Shown here in pieces: positions 10,758 to 18,719 of a stretch of 34,349 nucleotides of DNA. Source of the stretch: an uncultured Pseudomonadales bacterium (GTDB taxonomy: Bacteria > Pseudomonadota > Gammaproteobacteria > Pseudomonadales > Pseudohongiellaceae). Under the pieces are notes generated by a model. It had not been told where the DNA came from. It ran no database searches and was given only the letters and a program-made list of their open reading frames with translations. Position numbers and translations under genes: made by a program. The stretch's first letter is position 1. Each line of letters starts with the position of its first letter. The stretch covers positions 1 through 34,349 of the forward strand of contig CAJQHM010000050.1 in the NCBI GenBank assembly GCA_905478195.1, in the 5' to 3' direction.

Positions 10758-10834
10758 TGAAGCTGCTTTATCATTTAGATCGGAATAGAGGCTGTTTGGC
10801 AGACTAGGCCCCGTATAAGAATACTGTGGAAACA

Positions 10835-11455
10835 ATGAAACCAAGCAATAACAAACTAGGCTGGTTAGGCTTGCTGATTCCGTTACTTGCGGCCTGTGCG
10901 AGCTCACCCCCCAAGAGCGTAGCAAACATCTGCAGCGTGTTTGAGGACCGCCGTGGTTGGTATAAGGCAGCTAAAACCGCAGAGCGGCGCTGGGGTGTGC
11001 CGATATCAGTCAATATGGCCGTTATCTATCAGGAGTCGTCTTTCCGATCCAGAGCCAAGCCTACTCGAAATAGATTTCTGTGGATATTTCCCGGTAGCCG
11101 CCCCAGCTCCGCATTCGGCTACGCCCAGGCGCTTGATGAGACCTGGCAGGAATACGAGCAGAAATCGGGTAATAGTCGGGCATCACGAGCCAATTTTCCC
11201 GATGCGATTGATTTCGTCGGCTGGTATAACGCAAATTCCTCTCGGATAAGCAATATTTCGAACAACGATGCCATGCACCTCTACTATGCCTACCATGAAG
11301 GCAACGGCGGTTATCAACGAGCTAGCTATCGCAACAAGCAGTGGCTGGTGGATGCGGCGGGCAGGGTGCAGGCGAATTCCAGCAGGTTTGCCTCACAGTT
11401 AGATGGTTGTAGACGAGAGTTAGACAAGAACTGGTTTCAGCGCCTTATTTCCTAG
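10835..11455 (+). CDS. Outer-membrane lipoprotein with SLT (lytic transglycosylase-like) domain
   Basis: Starts MKPSNNKLGWLGLLIPLLAAC, a lipoprotein signal with lipobox LAAC, so the mature protein would begin at Cys21. An in-frame GTG nine bases upstream is an alternative start, but the ATG gives a normal signal peptide. The body has the Slt-type lysozyme fold: the likely catalytic Glu in VIYQESSFRSRAK, then GYAQALDETWQEYE, WYNANS and YYAYHEGNGGY, which match the E-S-x-F, G-x-x-Q and A-Y-x-x-G motifs of family 1 transglycosylases. It would cut peptidoglycan from the inner face of the outer membrane. About 206 residues makes it a short single-domain enzyme, like EmtA in plan. It sits between ligA and djlA. 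Confidence 0.82.
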   Translation: MKPSNNKLGWLGLLIPLLAACASSPPKSVANICSVFEDRRGWYKAAKTAERRWGVPISVNMAVIYQESSFRSRAKPTRNRFLWIFPGSRPSSAFGYAQALDETWQEYEQKSGNSRASRANFPDAIDFVGWYNANSSRISNISNNDAMHLYYAYHEGNGGYQRASYRNKQWLVDAAGRVQANSSRFASQLDGCRRELDKNWFQRLIS

Positions 11456-11561
11456 TAGACTTTCATGCCATTGAGCCTTCAAGCTAGCCGCCCGATGTCA
11501 TCTGATACGGGGCGCAGGGTAATTTCAGTTAATTATTTTAGCAGTAGTAACGAGTAAAAAT

Positions 11562-12341
11562 ATGAGTTGGTGGGGAAAGGCAGTAGGCGGTACGTTTGGC
11601 TTTATGATGGGTGGTCCTCTTGGCGCAGTGCTTGGGGCAGCTCTGGGAAACTACTTCGATGGCGGGCTGGATGGCCTGGCCTTGGATGACTCGCTAGGGC
11701 TGGGTGCCACAGAGCGGGTACAGTCGGTATTCTTCACCACCACCTTCGCCTTGATGGGCTACGTGGCTAAGTCCGACGGGCGAGTGACCAAAGATGAAAT
11801 TGCCATGGCCGAGAGAGTCATGGACCAGATGCGCTTACAGTCCCAGCAGCGCACCGTTGCGATTAACCTTTTTAACGAGGGCAAGAAGGAAGGCTTTCCC
11901 GTCCATGAAATTCTCGCGCAGTTCAAACGCGAGTGTTTTCGGCGCAGGAACCTGATTCAGGTATTCCTCGAGATCATAGTTGCCACCGCATTCGCCGATG
12001 GCAAACTCGATCCTAAGGAGAAGACTCTAATCGAGGGTATTGCCCGCGACCTGGGATACTCGAAGTCGGATTTCGATGCGCTGTTAAGCCGGCTATCGGG
12101 TCAGGCCCACTTCGTCGATGCGGGTTCGTCGCAGGAAAAGACCGAGTCTGCGTATGAATTGCTAGGGGTGACGCCTGGCTGCAGTGACGCTGAATTAAAG
12201 AAGGCCTACAGAAGACAAATGAATCAGCATCATCCGGATAAGCTAGTGGCCAAGGGACTGCCGGAGGAGATGATTGACATCGCGACTGAGAAAACTCAGG
12301 ACATCAAGGCGGCTTACGACCTGCTTAAATCGCAGCGGTAA
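11562..12341 (+). CDS. djlA: DnaJ-like co-chaperone DjlA
   Basis: 259 residues, close to E. coli DjlA (271). The N-terminus is a glycine-rich membrane segment (GGTFGFMMGGPLGAVLGAAL, residues about 9-28). A central TerB-like helical domain spans about 55-185 (KSDGRVTKDEIAMAERVM and ADGKLDPKEK). The C-terminal J domain covers 198-259, with the DnaK-stimulating HPD at 224-226. Members are inner-membrane DnaK partners linked to envelope stress and capsule control. The gene ends only 8 bp from the convergent korB end. Confidence 0.93.
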   Translation: MSWWGKAVGGTFGFMMGGPLGAVLGAALGNYFDGGLDGLALDDSLGLGATERVQSVFFTTTFALMGYVAKSDGRVTKDEIAMAERVMDQMRLQSQQRTVAINLFNEGKKEGFPVHEILAQFKRECFRRRNLIQVFLEIIVATAFADGKLDPKEKTLIEGIARDLGYSKSDFDALLSRLSGQAHFVDAGSSQEKTESAYELLGVTPGCSDAELKKAYRRQMNQHHPDKLVAKGLPEEMIDIATEKTQDIKAAYDLLKSQR

Positions 12342-12349
12342 TAAGTTTC

Positions 12350-13405
12350 CTAGCGGAAGGTGTTATTAATATCGTTGAGAGCCTCACTGCCGGGGCAAAG
12401 TTCCTGATTGCCCAAGCAGTTTAGAGGCTTGTCTACGGTTTCCTGTAACTCGTGCAGGTCCGATGTTGACTGGTTGATGTAGAGTAGGCCTGTCGCAATC
12501 TTCCCCTGATTCTTGTGTTCGTTAATATGGTGCAGAGCGTTCTCTTTATCAGTTGGGTCGTAGTTATTGTCGGTCTTGTGCAGATGGACCACCGAACCAT
12601 CGTGTAGGGTAATCTCCTTTTCTTTTCCGGCCGCATAACTCGTTGTTATTTCTTCTCGCAGAGGCACAAAATCGACACCGCTCAGGGCGACATTATTTTC
12701 CCAGGTATTCTTATAGCCGTGGGTGGAAAAGTCTGTGTTATTGAAGGTGACGCAGGGTGAGATAACGTCGATAAAGGCAAAGCCCTTGTGGGTCAATCCA
12801 GCCTGGATTAGAGGAATCAACTGCTTCTTGTCTCCGGAGAAACTACGCGCAACGAAGCTGGCACCCAACTCGATTGCCAGGGTGGCCATGTCGATGTTAT
12901 CGAACTGGCTTTCTTCGCCAGATTTGGTCTTCGAGCCCAGATCGGCCGTGGCAGATAGCTGACCTTTGGTTAGTCCGTAGGTGCCATTATTAGCGACGAT
13001 GTAGAGCATATTGATTCTGCGTCGAACGATATGACAGAACTGTCCCAGGCCAATAGAGGCGCTGTCACCATCGCCGGATATTCCAATATAGTAGAGCTCC
13101 TTATTTGCGATATTAGCGCCGGTGGCAACCGATGGCATACGACCGTGTACGGAGTTAAAGCCATGGGCCTTGCTAAGAAAATAAGAAGGAATCTTGGACG
13201 AGCAGCCAATGCCTGAGATTTTCGCAACCCGGTGTGGCTCCAGAGACATATCAGCAGCCGCCTGAATGATCGCGGCGCTTATCGAGTCGTGTCCGCACCC
13301 GCCACAGAGCGTAGTTAGCGTGCCTTCATAATCTCTGCGAGTTAAACCAATATCATTGGCTTGCATCTGTGGGTGTTTGAATTTTGGTTTATTGATATAA
13401 CTCAT
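12350..13405 (-). CDS. korB: 2-oxoacid:ferredoxin oxidoreductase beta subunit (KorB-like)
   Basis: 351 residues. The beta subunit binds thiamine diphosphate and one 4Fe-4S cluster and carries out oxidative decarboxylation of a 2-oxoacid to acyl-CoA. Visible features: CGGC at 34-37, C68 and C218 match the four cluster cysteines of the family; the TPP motif GDGDSASIG begins at 111 and ends near NN (139-140); HGR at 87-89 is a signature seen in 2-oxoglutarate-type enzymes. 2-Oxoglutarate is therefore the likeliest substrate, with pyruvate or branched 2-oxoacids not excluded. It is the last gene of the three-gene unit, 29 bp after korA. Confidence 0.88.
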   Translation of the reverse strand: MSYINKPKFKHPQMQANDIGLTRRDYEGTLTTLCGGCGHDSISAAIIQAAADMSLEPHRVAKISGIGCSSKIPSYFLSKAHGFNSVHGRMPSVATGANIANKELYYIGISGDGDSASIGLGQFCHIVRRRINMLYIVANNGTYGLTKGQLSATADLGSKTKSGEESQFDNIDMATLAIELGASFVARSFSGDKKQLIPLIQAGLTHKGFAFIDVISPCVTFNNTDFSTHGYKNTWENNVALSGVDFVPLREEITTSYAAGKEKEITLHDGSVVHLHKTDNNYDPTDKENALHHINEHKNQGKIATGLLYINQSTSDLHELQETVDKPLNCLGNQELCPGSEALNDINNTFR

Positions 13406-13434
13406 AATCTATCGCCATTCTATGCGGAAACTTT

Positions 13435-15291
13435 TTATGCGGACGCTTTGCCGCTCTCTTCCAATGTCTGCATGGATTTCAGGATCGATTTCTCAATGTG
13501 CTGTGCAGTGATAAGCACGCCATCGTAACTGAGAATGGATCGCATTTTTTCTTCATGAATATTGCATTCTATTTTCAGAAGGCTCTTTAGCTGCGCGTCG
13601 CGATTCTGCTCGATCACGTACACAAGTTCGTGGGCGTCAATAAATTCTGTGATGCTGGTATGAAATGGAAACGCACGAATGCGCATGGTATCCAGTGCGA
13701 TGCCTTTCTTGGCTAGGTCATCGAGTACTTCGTTGATAGCGCTCGCCGTTGTGCCAAGATACACCAAGCCAAATCTATTCCCTGTCGACTCGGAAAATTC
13801 AGGTGCCGGCAAATAGTCGACCGCCGTTTTCATCTTCAGCGTTAGCCTGTCCATGACTTCCGCATACACCGCACCATCCTCGGTATATGCCGCATACGAA
13901 TCATGAGAGCTGCCACGGGTAAAGTAGCTGCCTTTGCTAGGGTGTGTTCCCGGATAGGTGCGATAGGGAATGCCGTCTCCATCGGAATCGAGATAGCGGC
14001 CGTATTTTTCTATTTCTTCGAGTTGTTCCGCATTGAGAACCTTACCCCTATCGTATTGGCTCTTGTCATCCCAGTTAAGTGGCTCACAAATTTGCTCGTT
14101 CATCCCCAGCTCCAAGTCACTCATAACGATAACAGGTGACTGGATACGGTCTGCAATGTCGAACGCGCCCGCGGCGTAGTCAAAACATTCCTTTGGTGTG
14201 GCGGGAAACAGTAGTGCGTGTTTGGTGTCGCCGTGGGAAGCATAGGCACAACACAGCAGGTCGCCTTGCTGCGAGCGGGTTGGCATGCCTGTGGAAGGGC
14301 CTACACGCTGTATGTTAAAAAGAACTACGGGTACTTCCGAGAAGTACGCGAGACCGAGAAACTCCTGCATCAGGGAGATGCCCGGTCCACTGGTAGCGGT
14401 AAATGCTCTAGCACCATTCCAGCCGGCACCGATGACGATGCCAATGGCTGCAAGCTCATCCTCAGCCTGAACTATGGAGTATTTCTTCTTGCCGGTGCCT
14501 GCGTCTATGCGCAATCGCTGGCAGTATTTCGAAAAATTGTCGACAACAGATGTCGAGGGTGTAAGTGGATACCAGGCGGCTACCGTGGCGCCGCCGTAAA
14601 CACTGCCCAAACCGGTAGCGGTATTCCCATCGACCAGAATCTTGCCCTCGTTCTTGTCGCTCCTCTTCAATTGCAGAGATAGCGGGCAGTCGAAGTTGTC
14701 ACTGGCGTAGTGATGGCCTAACTCAAGAGCGTGAATATTGGGCAGTATCAATTTTTCCTTACCGCGGAATTGATCGCCAACCAATCCGGTTAGCACCTCG
14801 AAATCGATATTCAGAAAAGCAGAGAGAGCGCCAACGTAAACGATGTTTTTAAACAGCTGTCGCTGGGCCGGTTTTTCGAATTCTTCTAAACAGATATCTT
14901 TCAGTGGTATGGGTAGATAGTTTACGTCATCGCGTAACAATTCGTTCGCTAATACCTTGGAGGAGTCATAGAGCACATAGCCGCCGGGGACTACGGAGGC
15001 TATATCTTTGCCTATAGTCTGTTCGTTCATAGCAACGATCAAATCGACGCCTTCGCGTCGGCCCAAATAACCCTGTTCGCTGATTCTCACCTCGTACCAG
15101 GTAGGGAGCCCCTGTATGTTTGAGGGAAATATATTGTGTGGGCTAATGGGTATGCCCATACGGAAAACAGCCTTCGCAAACATGCTGTTAGCACTCGCAG
15201 AGCCGGACCCGTTAACGTTGGCAAATTTAACTACGAAGTCGTTAACTTTGGTCAGTCCAGCAACCTTGGAGCTCTGAATTAACTCTGACAT
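13435..15291 (-). CDS. korA: 2-oxoacid:ferredoxin oxidoreductase alpha subunit, gamma-alpha fusion (KorA-like)
   Basis: 618 residues. An N-terminal gamma domain (about 14-195; FANVNGSGSASANSMFAKA, later VPGGYVLYDSS) is fused to the alpha domain, which carries GGATVAAWYPLTPST (about 233-247), EDELAAIG (277-284), TSGPG (300-304) and GPSTGMPT (331-338). The last motif helps hold the 2-oxoacid and CoA in the family. Length and fusion match KorA-type enzymes of aerobes. Its ATG at 15291 lies inside the upstream flavoprotein gene, overlapping its end by 13 nt, with GGAAA just ahead: translational coupling is likely. It forms a heterotetramer with the beta subunit encoded next. Confidence 0.9.
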   Translation of the reverse strand: MSELIQSSKVAGLTKVNDFVVKFANVNGSGSASANSMFAKAVFRMGIPISPHNIFPSNIQGLPTWYEVRISEQGYLGRREGVDLIVAMNEQTIGKDIASVVPGGYVLYDSSKVLANELLRDDVNYLPIPLKDICLEEFEKPAQRQLFKNIVYVGALSAFLNIDFEVLTGLVGDQFRGKEKLILPNIHALELGHHYASDNFDCPLSLQLKRSDKNEGKILVDGNTATGLGSVYGGATVAAWYPLTPSTSVVDNFSKYCQRLRIDAGTGKKKYSIVQAEDELAAIGIVIGAGWNGARAFTATSGPGISLMQEFLGLAYFSEVPVVLFNIQRVGPSTGMPTRSQQGDLLCCAYASHGDTKHALLFPATPKECFDYAAGAFDIADRIQSPVIVMSDLELGMNEQICEPLNWDDKSQYDRGKVLNAEQLEEIEKYGRYLDSDGDGIPYRTYPGTHPSKGSYFTRGSSHDSYAAYTEDGAVYAEVMDRLTLKMKTAVDYLPAPEFSESTGNRFGLVYLGTTASAINEVLDDLAKKGIALDTMRIRAFPFHTSITEFIDAHELVYVIEQNRDAQLKSLLKIECNIHEEKMRSILSYDGVLITAQHIEKSILKSMQTLEESGKASA

Positions 15292-17063
15292 GCATTTTCC
15301 GCTTTAGCTGTGTTGAATAAGTACTTGTGCATGTCCCAAGCATTAGTAGGGCAGCGCTCAGCGCATAGGCCGCAGTGCAGGCATAAATCTTCATTCTTCG
15401 CCATGATGCGTCCGGTTAGAAGCTTGTCCGACACGTACAGATCTTGCTCTTCGTTTTCCGCCGGTGCCAGCAGGTTTTTTCTTAATTCAGGTTCATCCTG
15501 ATTCTGCGTGAAGGAGATACAATCTGTGGGACAAATATCCACACAGGCATCACACTCGATACAGAGTTTGTCGGTGAAGACAGTTTGCACATCGCAATTA
15601 AGGCAGCGCATCGTCTCATTGAAGGCGAGTTGCTCATCGAAACCTAGCTCCACTTCAATATTGATATCGTTAAGTGTTTTCTGCTTATCAGCATGGGGAA
15701 CCGCAAAGCGAAAATCGGCGCTTATATCGTTGTCATAGGACCACTGATGGATTCCCATTTTCTGACTGCTTAAGTTAGTAAGCGGGTTAGGACGCTTGCT
15801 GATGTCCTGCTTTTCACACATCATATGAATAGATACGGCGGCATCGTGCCCATGGGCAACGGCGGTAATAATATTGTCCGGACCCAGCGCCGCATCACCA
15901 CCGAAGAAGACCTTCTCGTGGGTAGACTGGAAGGTGGACTTGTTGAGAACGGGAACTTCCCATTGATCGAACTCGATGCCCAGGTCTCTCTCTATCCATG
16001 GAAAGCTATTCTCCTGGCCGATGGCGCAGAGAACATCGTCACAGGCTAATATCGCAGGTTCTTCGCCCGTTGGAACAAGCCTGCGTTTGCCGTCAGCATC
16101 GATTTCCTTGCGAACTTTTTCGAACGCCATCGCTACCAGTTTGCCGTTCTCGGTTATGTAGCGTTTCGGTACATGAAAATTCAGAATAGGGATGTCTTCG
16201 TTCATGGCATCCTCGATCTCCCACGGCGATGCCTTCATCTCATCGAAGCCGCTGCGCACGACAACACTTACCTGTTCGCCGCCGATCCGCTTCGAGGTGC
16301 GGCAGCAGTCCATGGCAGTGTTGCCGCCGCCAAGTACCAGCACATTCTTACCGATACTGGATATATGTTCGAAGGCAACACTGGCGAGCCATTCTATTCC
16401 TGTGTGGATATTGTCCTTAGCCTCATCGTGACCTGGTAGGTCCAGCCATTTACCTAGCGGCGCACCGGTGCCAACGAAAATCGCATCGTAGCCCTCGTCC
16501 AGAATGGCGCGCATGCTAGTAATTTCTTCGCCGAATCGGCAGTTGACGCCCATCTGAAGAATATAATTGAGCTCTTCATCGAGCACTTCGCCAGGAAGTC
16601 TAAATCTCGGGATCTGGGTGCGCATGGCGCCGCCGCTGAGTTTGTCCTTTTCGAATAGCGTGATTTCATAACCCAATGGCATTAAGTCCCGCGCTACGGT
16701 CAGTGAGGCCGGTCCACCACCTATAAGAGCGATGTGTCGACCATTCTTCTCTTTCGGTATTTGAGGCAGGCGATTTGCAATGTCAGATTTGTAGTCGGCG
16801 GCGACGCGCTTCAAGCGACAAATTGCAACGGGTTCTTCCTCTACTCGGCCGCGTCTGCAGGCCGGTTCACAGGGGCGGTCGCAGGTGCGCCCGAGGATGC
16901 CGGGGAATACATTCGAATGCCAGTTGATCATATAGGCATCGGTATAGCGCTTTTCAGCGATCAGTCGTATGTATTCAGGAACGGGAGTGTGAGCTGGGCA
17001 GGCCCATTGGCAGTCAACTACTTTATGGAAGTAGTTTGGATCGGAGATATCAGTCGGTTTCAT
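15279..17063 (-). CDS. GltD-like FAD/NAD(P) oxidoreductase with C-terminal two-cluster ferredoxin domain
   Basis: 594 residues. Like the small subunit of glutamate synthase it begins with a cysteine-rich Fe-S domain (C18, C22, C61, C65, C69, C82), then an FAD-binding fold (IGGGPAS, 114-120) and an NAD(P) fold (LVLGGGNTAMDC). A C-terminal 2x(4Fe-4S) ferredoxin domain adds C501/504/507/511 and C561/564/567/571, plus an extra C-x-x-C near 486. No large GltB subunit is adjacent; instead korA and korB follow directly with a 13-nt overlap. The inferred job is to pass electrons between KorAB and NAD(P)H. A start at ATG 17063 has AAGGAAA upstream. It may also act with other ferredoxins. Confidence 0.87.
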   Translation of the reverse strand: MKPTDISDPNYFHKVVDCQWACPAHTPVPEYIRLIAEKRYTDAYMINWHSNVFPGILGRTCDRPCEPACRRGRVEEEPVAICRLKRVAADYKSDIANRLPQIPKEKNGRHIALIGGGPASLTVARDLMPLGYEITLFEKDKLSGGAMRTQIPRFRLPGEVLDEELNYILQMGVNCRFGEEITSMRAILDEGYDAIFVGTGAPLGKWLDLPGHDEAKDNIHTGIEWLASVAFEHISSIGKNVLVLGGGNTAMDCCRTSKRIGGEQVSVVVRSGFDEMKASPWEIEDAMNEDIPILNFHVPKRYITENGKLVAMAFEKVRKEIDADGKRRLVPTGEEPAILACDDVLCAIGQENSFPWIERDLGIEFDQWEVPVLNKSTFQSTHEKVFFGGDAALGPDNIITAVAHGHDAAVSIHMMCEKQDISKRPNPLTNLSSQKMGIHQWSYDNDISADFRFAVPHADKQKTLNDINIEVELGFDEQLAFNETMRCLNCDVQTVFTDKLCIECDACVDICPTDCISFTQNQDEPELRKNLLAPAENEEQDLYVSDKLLTGRIMAKNEDLCLHCGLCAERCPTNAWDMHKYLFNTAKAENACQS

Positions 17064-17139
17064 TGCTAACCGGATTTCCTTTTTTGTCTATTATTCTTAG
17101 TTACATCCCGGTATTGACGACAGGTAGGCGTCTAGCACT

Positions 17140-17167
17140 AGTATAGGGAATTGCCTCTCGATTGAAA
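17140..17167 (-). promoter_or_regulatory. Candidate sigma-70 promoter of the flavoprotein-korAB operon
   Basis: On the minus strand TTTCAA (17162-17167), a 16-bp spacer and TATACT (17140-17145) precede the flavoprotein ATG by about 77 bp. The -10 matches 5 of 6 consensus bases, the -35 only 3 of 6. Its location in the 148-bp gap after the CDF gene suits a separate promoter for the three-gene unit. Confidence 0.4.
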
Positions 17168-17211
17168 GTAAATATCTCCCTTGATGATCTAGCGGCACGT
17201 TCTGCAGAAGG

Positions 17212-18369
17212 TTAAGCATTACGCTCTACAGATTCATGTAATTTATTGAAGATGCGCAGCTTTACAATATGCTGTTCCTTGGCGATAGCGGTTTCCAATT
17301 TCTTTGCTGTAGTAGCAGATAGATCGTCTATATCAAGCACCAGGTCGACCTCGATAACACCGGCGAGATAATGCAAATCGATTCCGGCAATAGATTCGTC
17401 GTCGATTAACTCATGCCAGCATTTCTTCAGCGCGGCGATGACCTGTGGGCGTTCTGGTAATTCTGCTTCGAGATGACTGGTCTCAAACTCTTCATGGCGG
17501 ACAGGGTCGACATGGATTAGAACCTCTGAGATATCTGCGAACTGATTGATGAGGGCCTTATTAACAAGTTCGCCCAGTTGGTGACCTTCCGATACGGATA
17601 TGTAGGAATTGACCAGCAGTCTCACCTCCAGGATAATTTTTCCACCAGAAGATCTGCTGCGCAGTTCAGTAATGCCTCGTATTCCATCTACGCTCATAAT
17701 GCATGACTCGAACTGTTTGCGCCGCTCCTTAGACACCGCGGTATCCACTAACTCTGTAAGGCTGTCCGAGCATAGCTCCCAGCCTATCTTTGCAATGATA
17801 AGCGCTACAAACATAGCGGCTACTGTATCCATCCATGGGTAGCCCTGGCGCGCGCCTATGATTCCTATTAGTACCGCGATCGAAGAGACGGCATCACTTC
17901 TACTGTGCCAGGCATTCGCCGTGAGTAGGTTCGATTTTAGTTTCTTCGCCACACGCATCGTATAGTGGTAGACCCATTCCTTTGCCGCTATGGATATGAG
18001 CGCGAGGACTATGCCCGAAGCGGCTGGTATAGGGAGGGGCTCGCTTAAGCGAAGACGGTTAATACTGTCGTAGATAATGATGGCTGCCGTGATGAAGAAC
18101 ACGATGCCCATCGCTATTGTGCCTAGGGTCTCAAATCGCCCGTGGCCATATTGATGCTCGGCATCGGCCTCGGAATGGGACACGCGCGTGACGATTATCA
18201 CGAAGATATCGGTGCCGGCATCGGTCAGGGAGTGGATGCCGTCGGTGACCAGTGCGAAGGAGTTGGTTAGCGCGCCGCCAACGATCTTGCCTAGTCCGAG
18301 CACAATGTCGAGCGCCATGCCGACCAGAGTGACGTTGGTGGCTTCCTTCTTCGCTTGTTGTGCATCCAT
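17212..18369 (-). CDS. Cation diffusion facilitator (CDF) divalent metal transporter
   Basis: 385 residues. CDF proteins export Zn, Co, Fe, Mn or Ni from the cytoplasm by proton antiport. Six hydrophobic segments fill about 12-205; the metal site residues appear as HSLTD (46-50) in TM2 and HSRSD (155-159) in TM5, a double H-x-x-x-D arrangement. EHQYGHGRFE (71-80) is the conserved TM2-TM3 loop. A cytoplasmic domain at about 215-295 has the usual dimerisation pattern ending LIHVDP. About 85 further residues follow, with a second strand-helix-strand pattern (IEVDLVLDIDD, KLRIFN), which makes the protein longer than the usual 290-310. No good ribosome binding site is seen. The metal cannot be named with confidence. 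Confidence 0.9.
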   Translation of the reverse strand: MDAQQAKKEATNVTLVGMALDIVLGLGKIVGGALTNSFALVTDGIHSLTDAGTDIFVIIVTRVSHSEADAEHQYGHGRFETLGTIAMGIVFFITAAIIIYDSINRLRLSEPLPIPAASGIVLALISIAAKEWVYHYTMRVAKKLKSNLLTANAWHSRSDAVSSIAVLIGIIGARQGYPWMDTVAAMFVALIIAKIGWELCSDSLTELVDTAVSKERRKQFESCIMSVDGIRGITELRSRSSGGKIILEVRLLVNSYISVSEGHQLGELVNKALINQFADISEVLIHVDPVRHEEFETSHLEAELPERPQVIAALKKCWHELIDDESIAGIDLHYLAGVIEVDLVLDIDDLSATTAKKLETAIAKEQHIVKLRIFNKLHESVERNA

Positions 18370-18519
18370 AGTATTTAGTGGGTTTATAGGTAACTAATTA
18401 ATGCGAATCGCCAGGATAGCTGTCAGAGATTTAAAATAGTGATGTTCCGAAGTGTTAAAGCCGTCTAGGTAGAGCGATGAAGCCGTTATGGATTGATCAT
18501 TTTTCGGGGTTTTGGAGCT

Positions 18520-18556
18520 GGAAAAAGAAAGCCCAACGACCGGAGGACGTTGGGCT
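18520..18556 (-). terminator. Rho-independent terminator after the M16C protease gene
   Basis: On the minus strand AGCCCAACG (18556-18548) pairs perfectly with CGTTGGGCT (18538-18530) around a nine-base loop. It is followed by TTCTTTTTCC, a T-rich tail. It would end transcription coming from the rbgA-protease unit, about 165 bp past its last stop codon. On the plus strand the same stem precedes the orphan leader. Confidence 0.75.
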
Positions 18557-18581
18557 CAATATACTATCAAGGGAGAGATAA

Positions 18582-18695
18582 ATGAAACAAAACCCACAAT
18601 TTTGTATTACATCTACCTACACTAACTCAGACTCACGGTATTTAGAAAAGTTCCCAATATTTAATCATCTTTTTTTTCAATATATTACCTTATAA
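18582..18695 (+). CDS. 37-aa ORF with strong ribosome binding site, function unknown
   Basis: AAGGGAGAGATAA is placed ideally before ATG 18582. The 37-residue product begins MKQNPQFCITSTYTNSDSRY and ends with an aromatic, weakly hydrophobic tail. I recognise no family. Directly upstream (18530-18556) is a perfect nine-base-pair hairpin. The arrangement of hairpin, short A/T-rich spacer and strong ribosome binding site looks like the 5' leader of a gene whose body has been lost, or of a small peptide gene. The downstream DNA is very A/T-rich with no continuation. Confidence 0.3.
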   Translation: MKQNPQFCITSTYTNSDSRYLEKFPIFNHLFFQYITL

Positions 18696-18719
18696 AAATA
18701 GTATAACCAATTGTATTAA

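Larger units (their letters stand above)
18370..18719. other. 350-bp intergenic region holding a terminator and an orphan leader
   Basis: The stretch separates the 3' end of the M16C protease gene from the start of the CDF gene (both minus strand). It holds a strong hairpin at 18530-18556 that is a terminator on the minus strand. On the plus strand, a 37-codon ORF with a very good ribosome binding site lies at 18582-18695. The rest (18370-18520, 18696-18719) shows nothing recognisable beyond the presumed CDF promoter; TATAAA on the minus strand lies about 17 bp before its ATG. Confidence 0.6.

Noticed and set aside
10808-11513. Nine-base inverted repeat GCCCCGTAT / ATACGGGGC flanking the SLT lipoprotein gene
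   Set aside because: Too short at about 690 bp spacing to mean anything. There is no target duplication and no transposase, and the gene fits its neighbours.
14218-14682. 154-codon plus-strand frame inside korA
   Set aside because: The korA frame here carries the conserved TPP/CoA motifs, so the opposite frame is a by-product.
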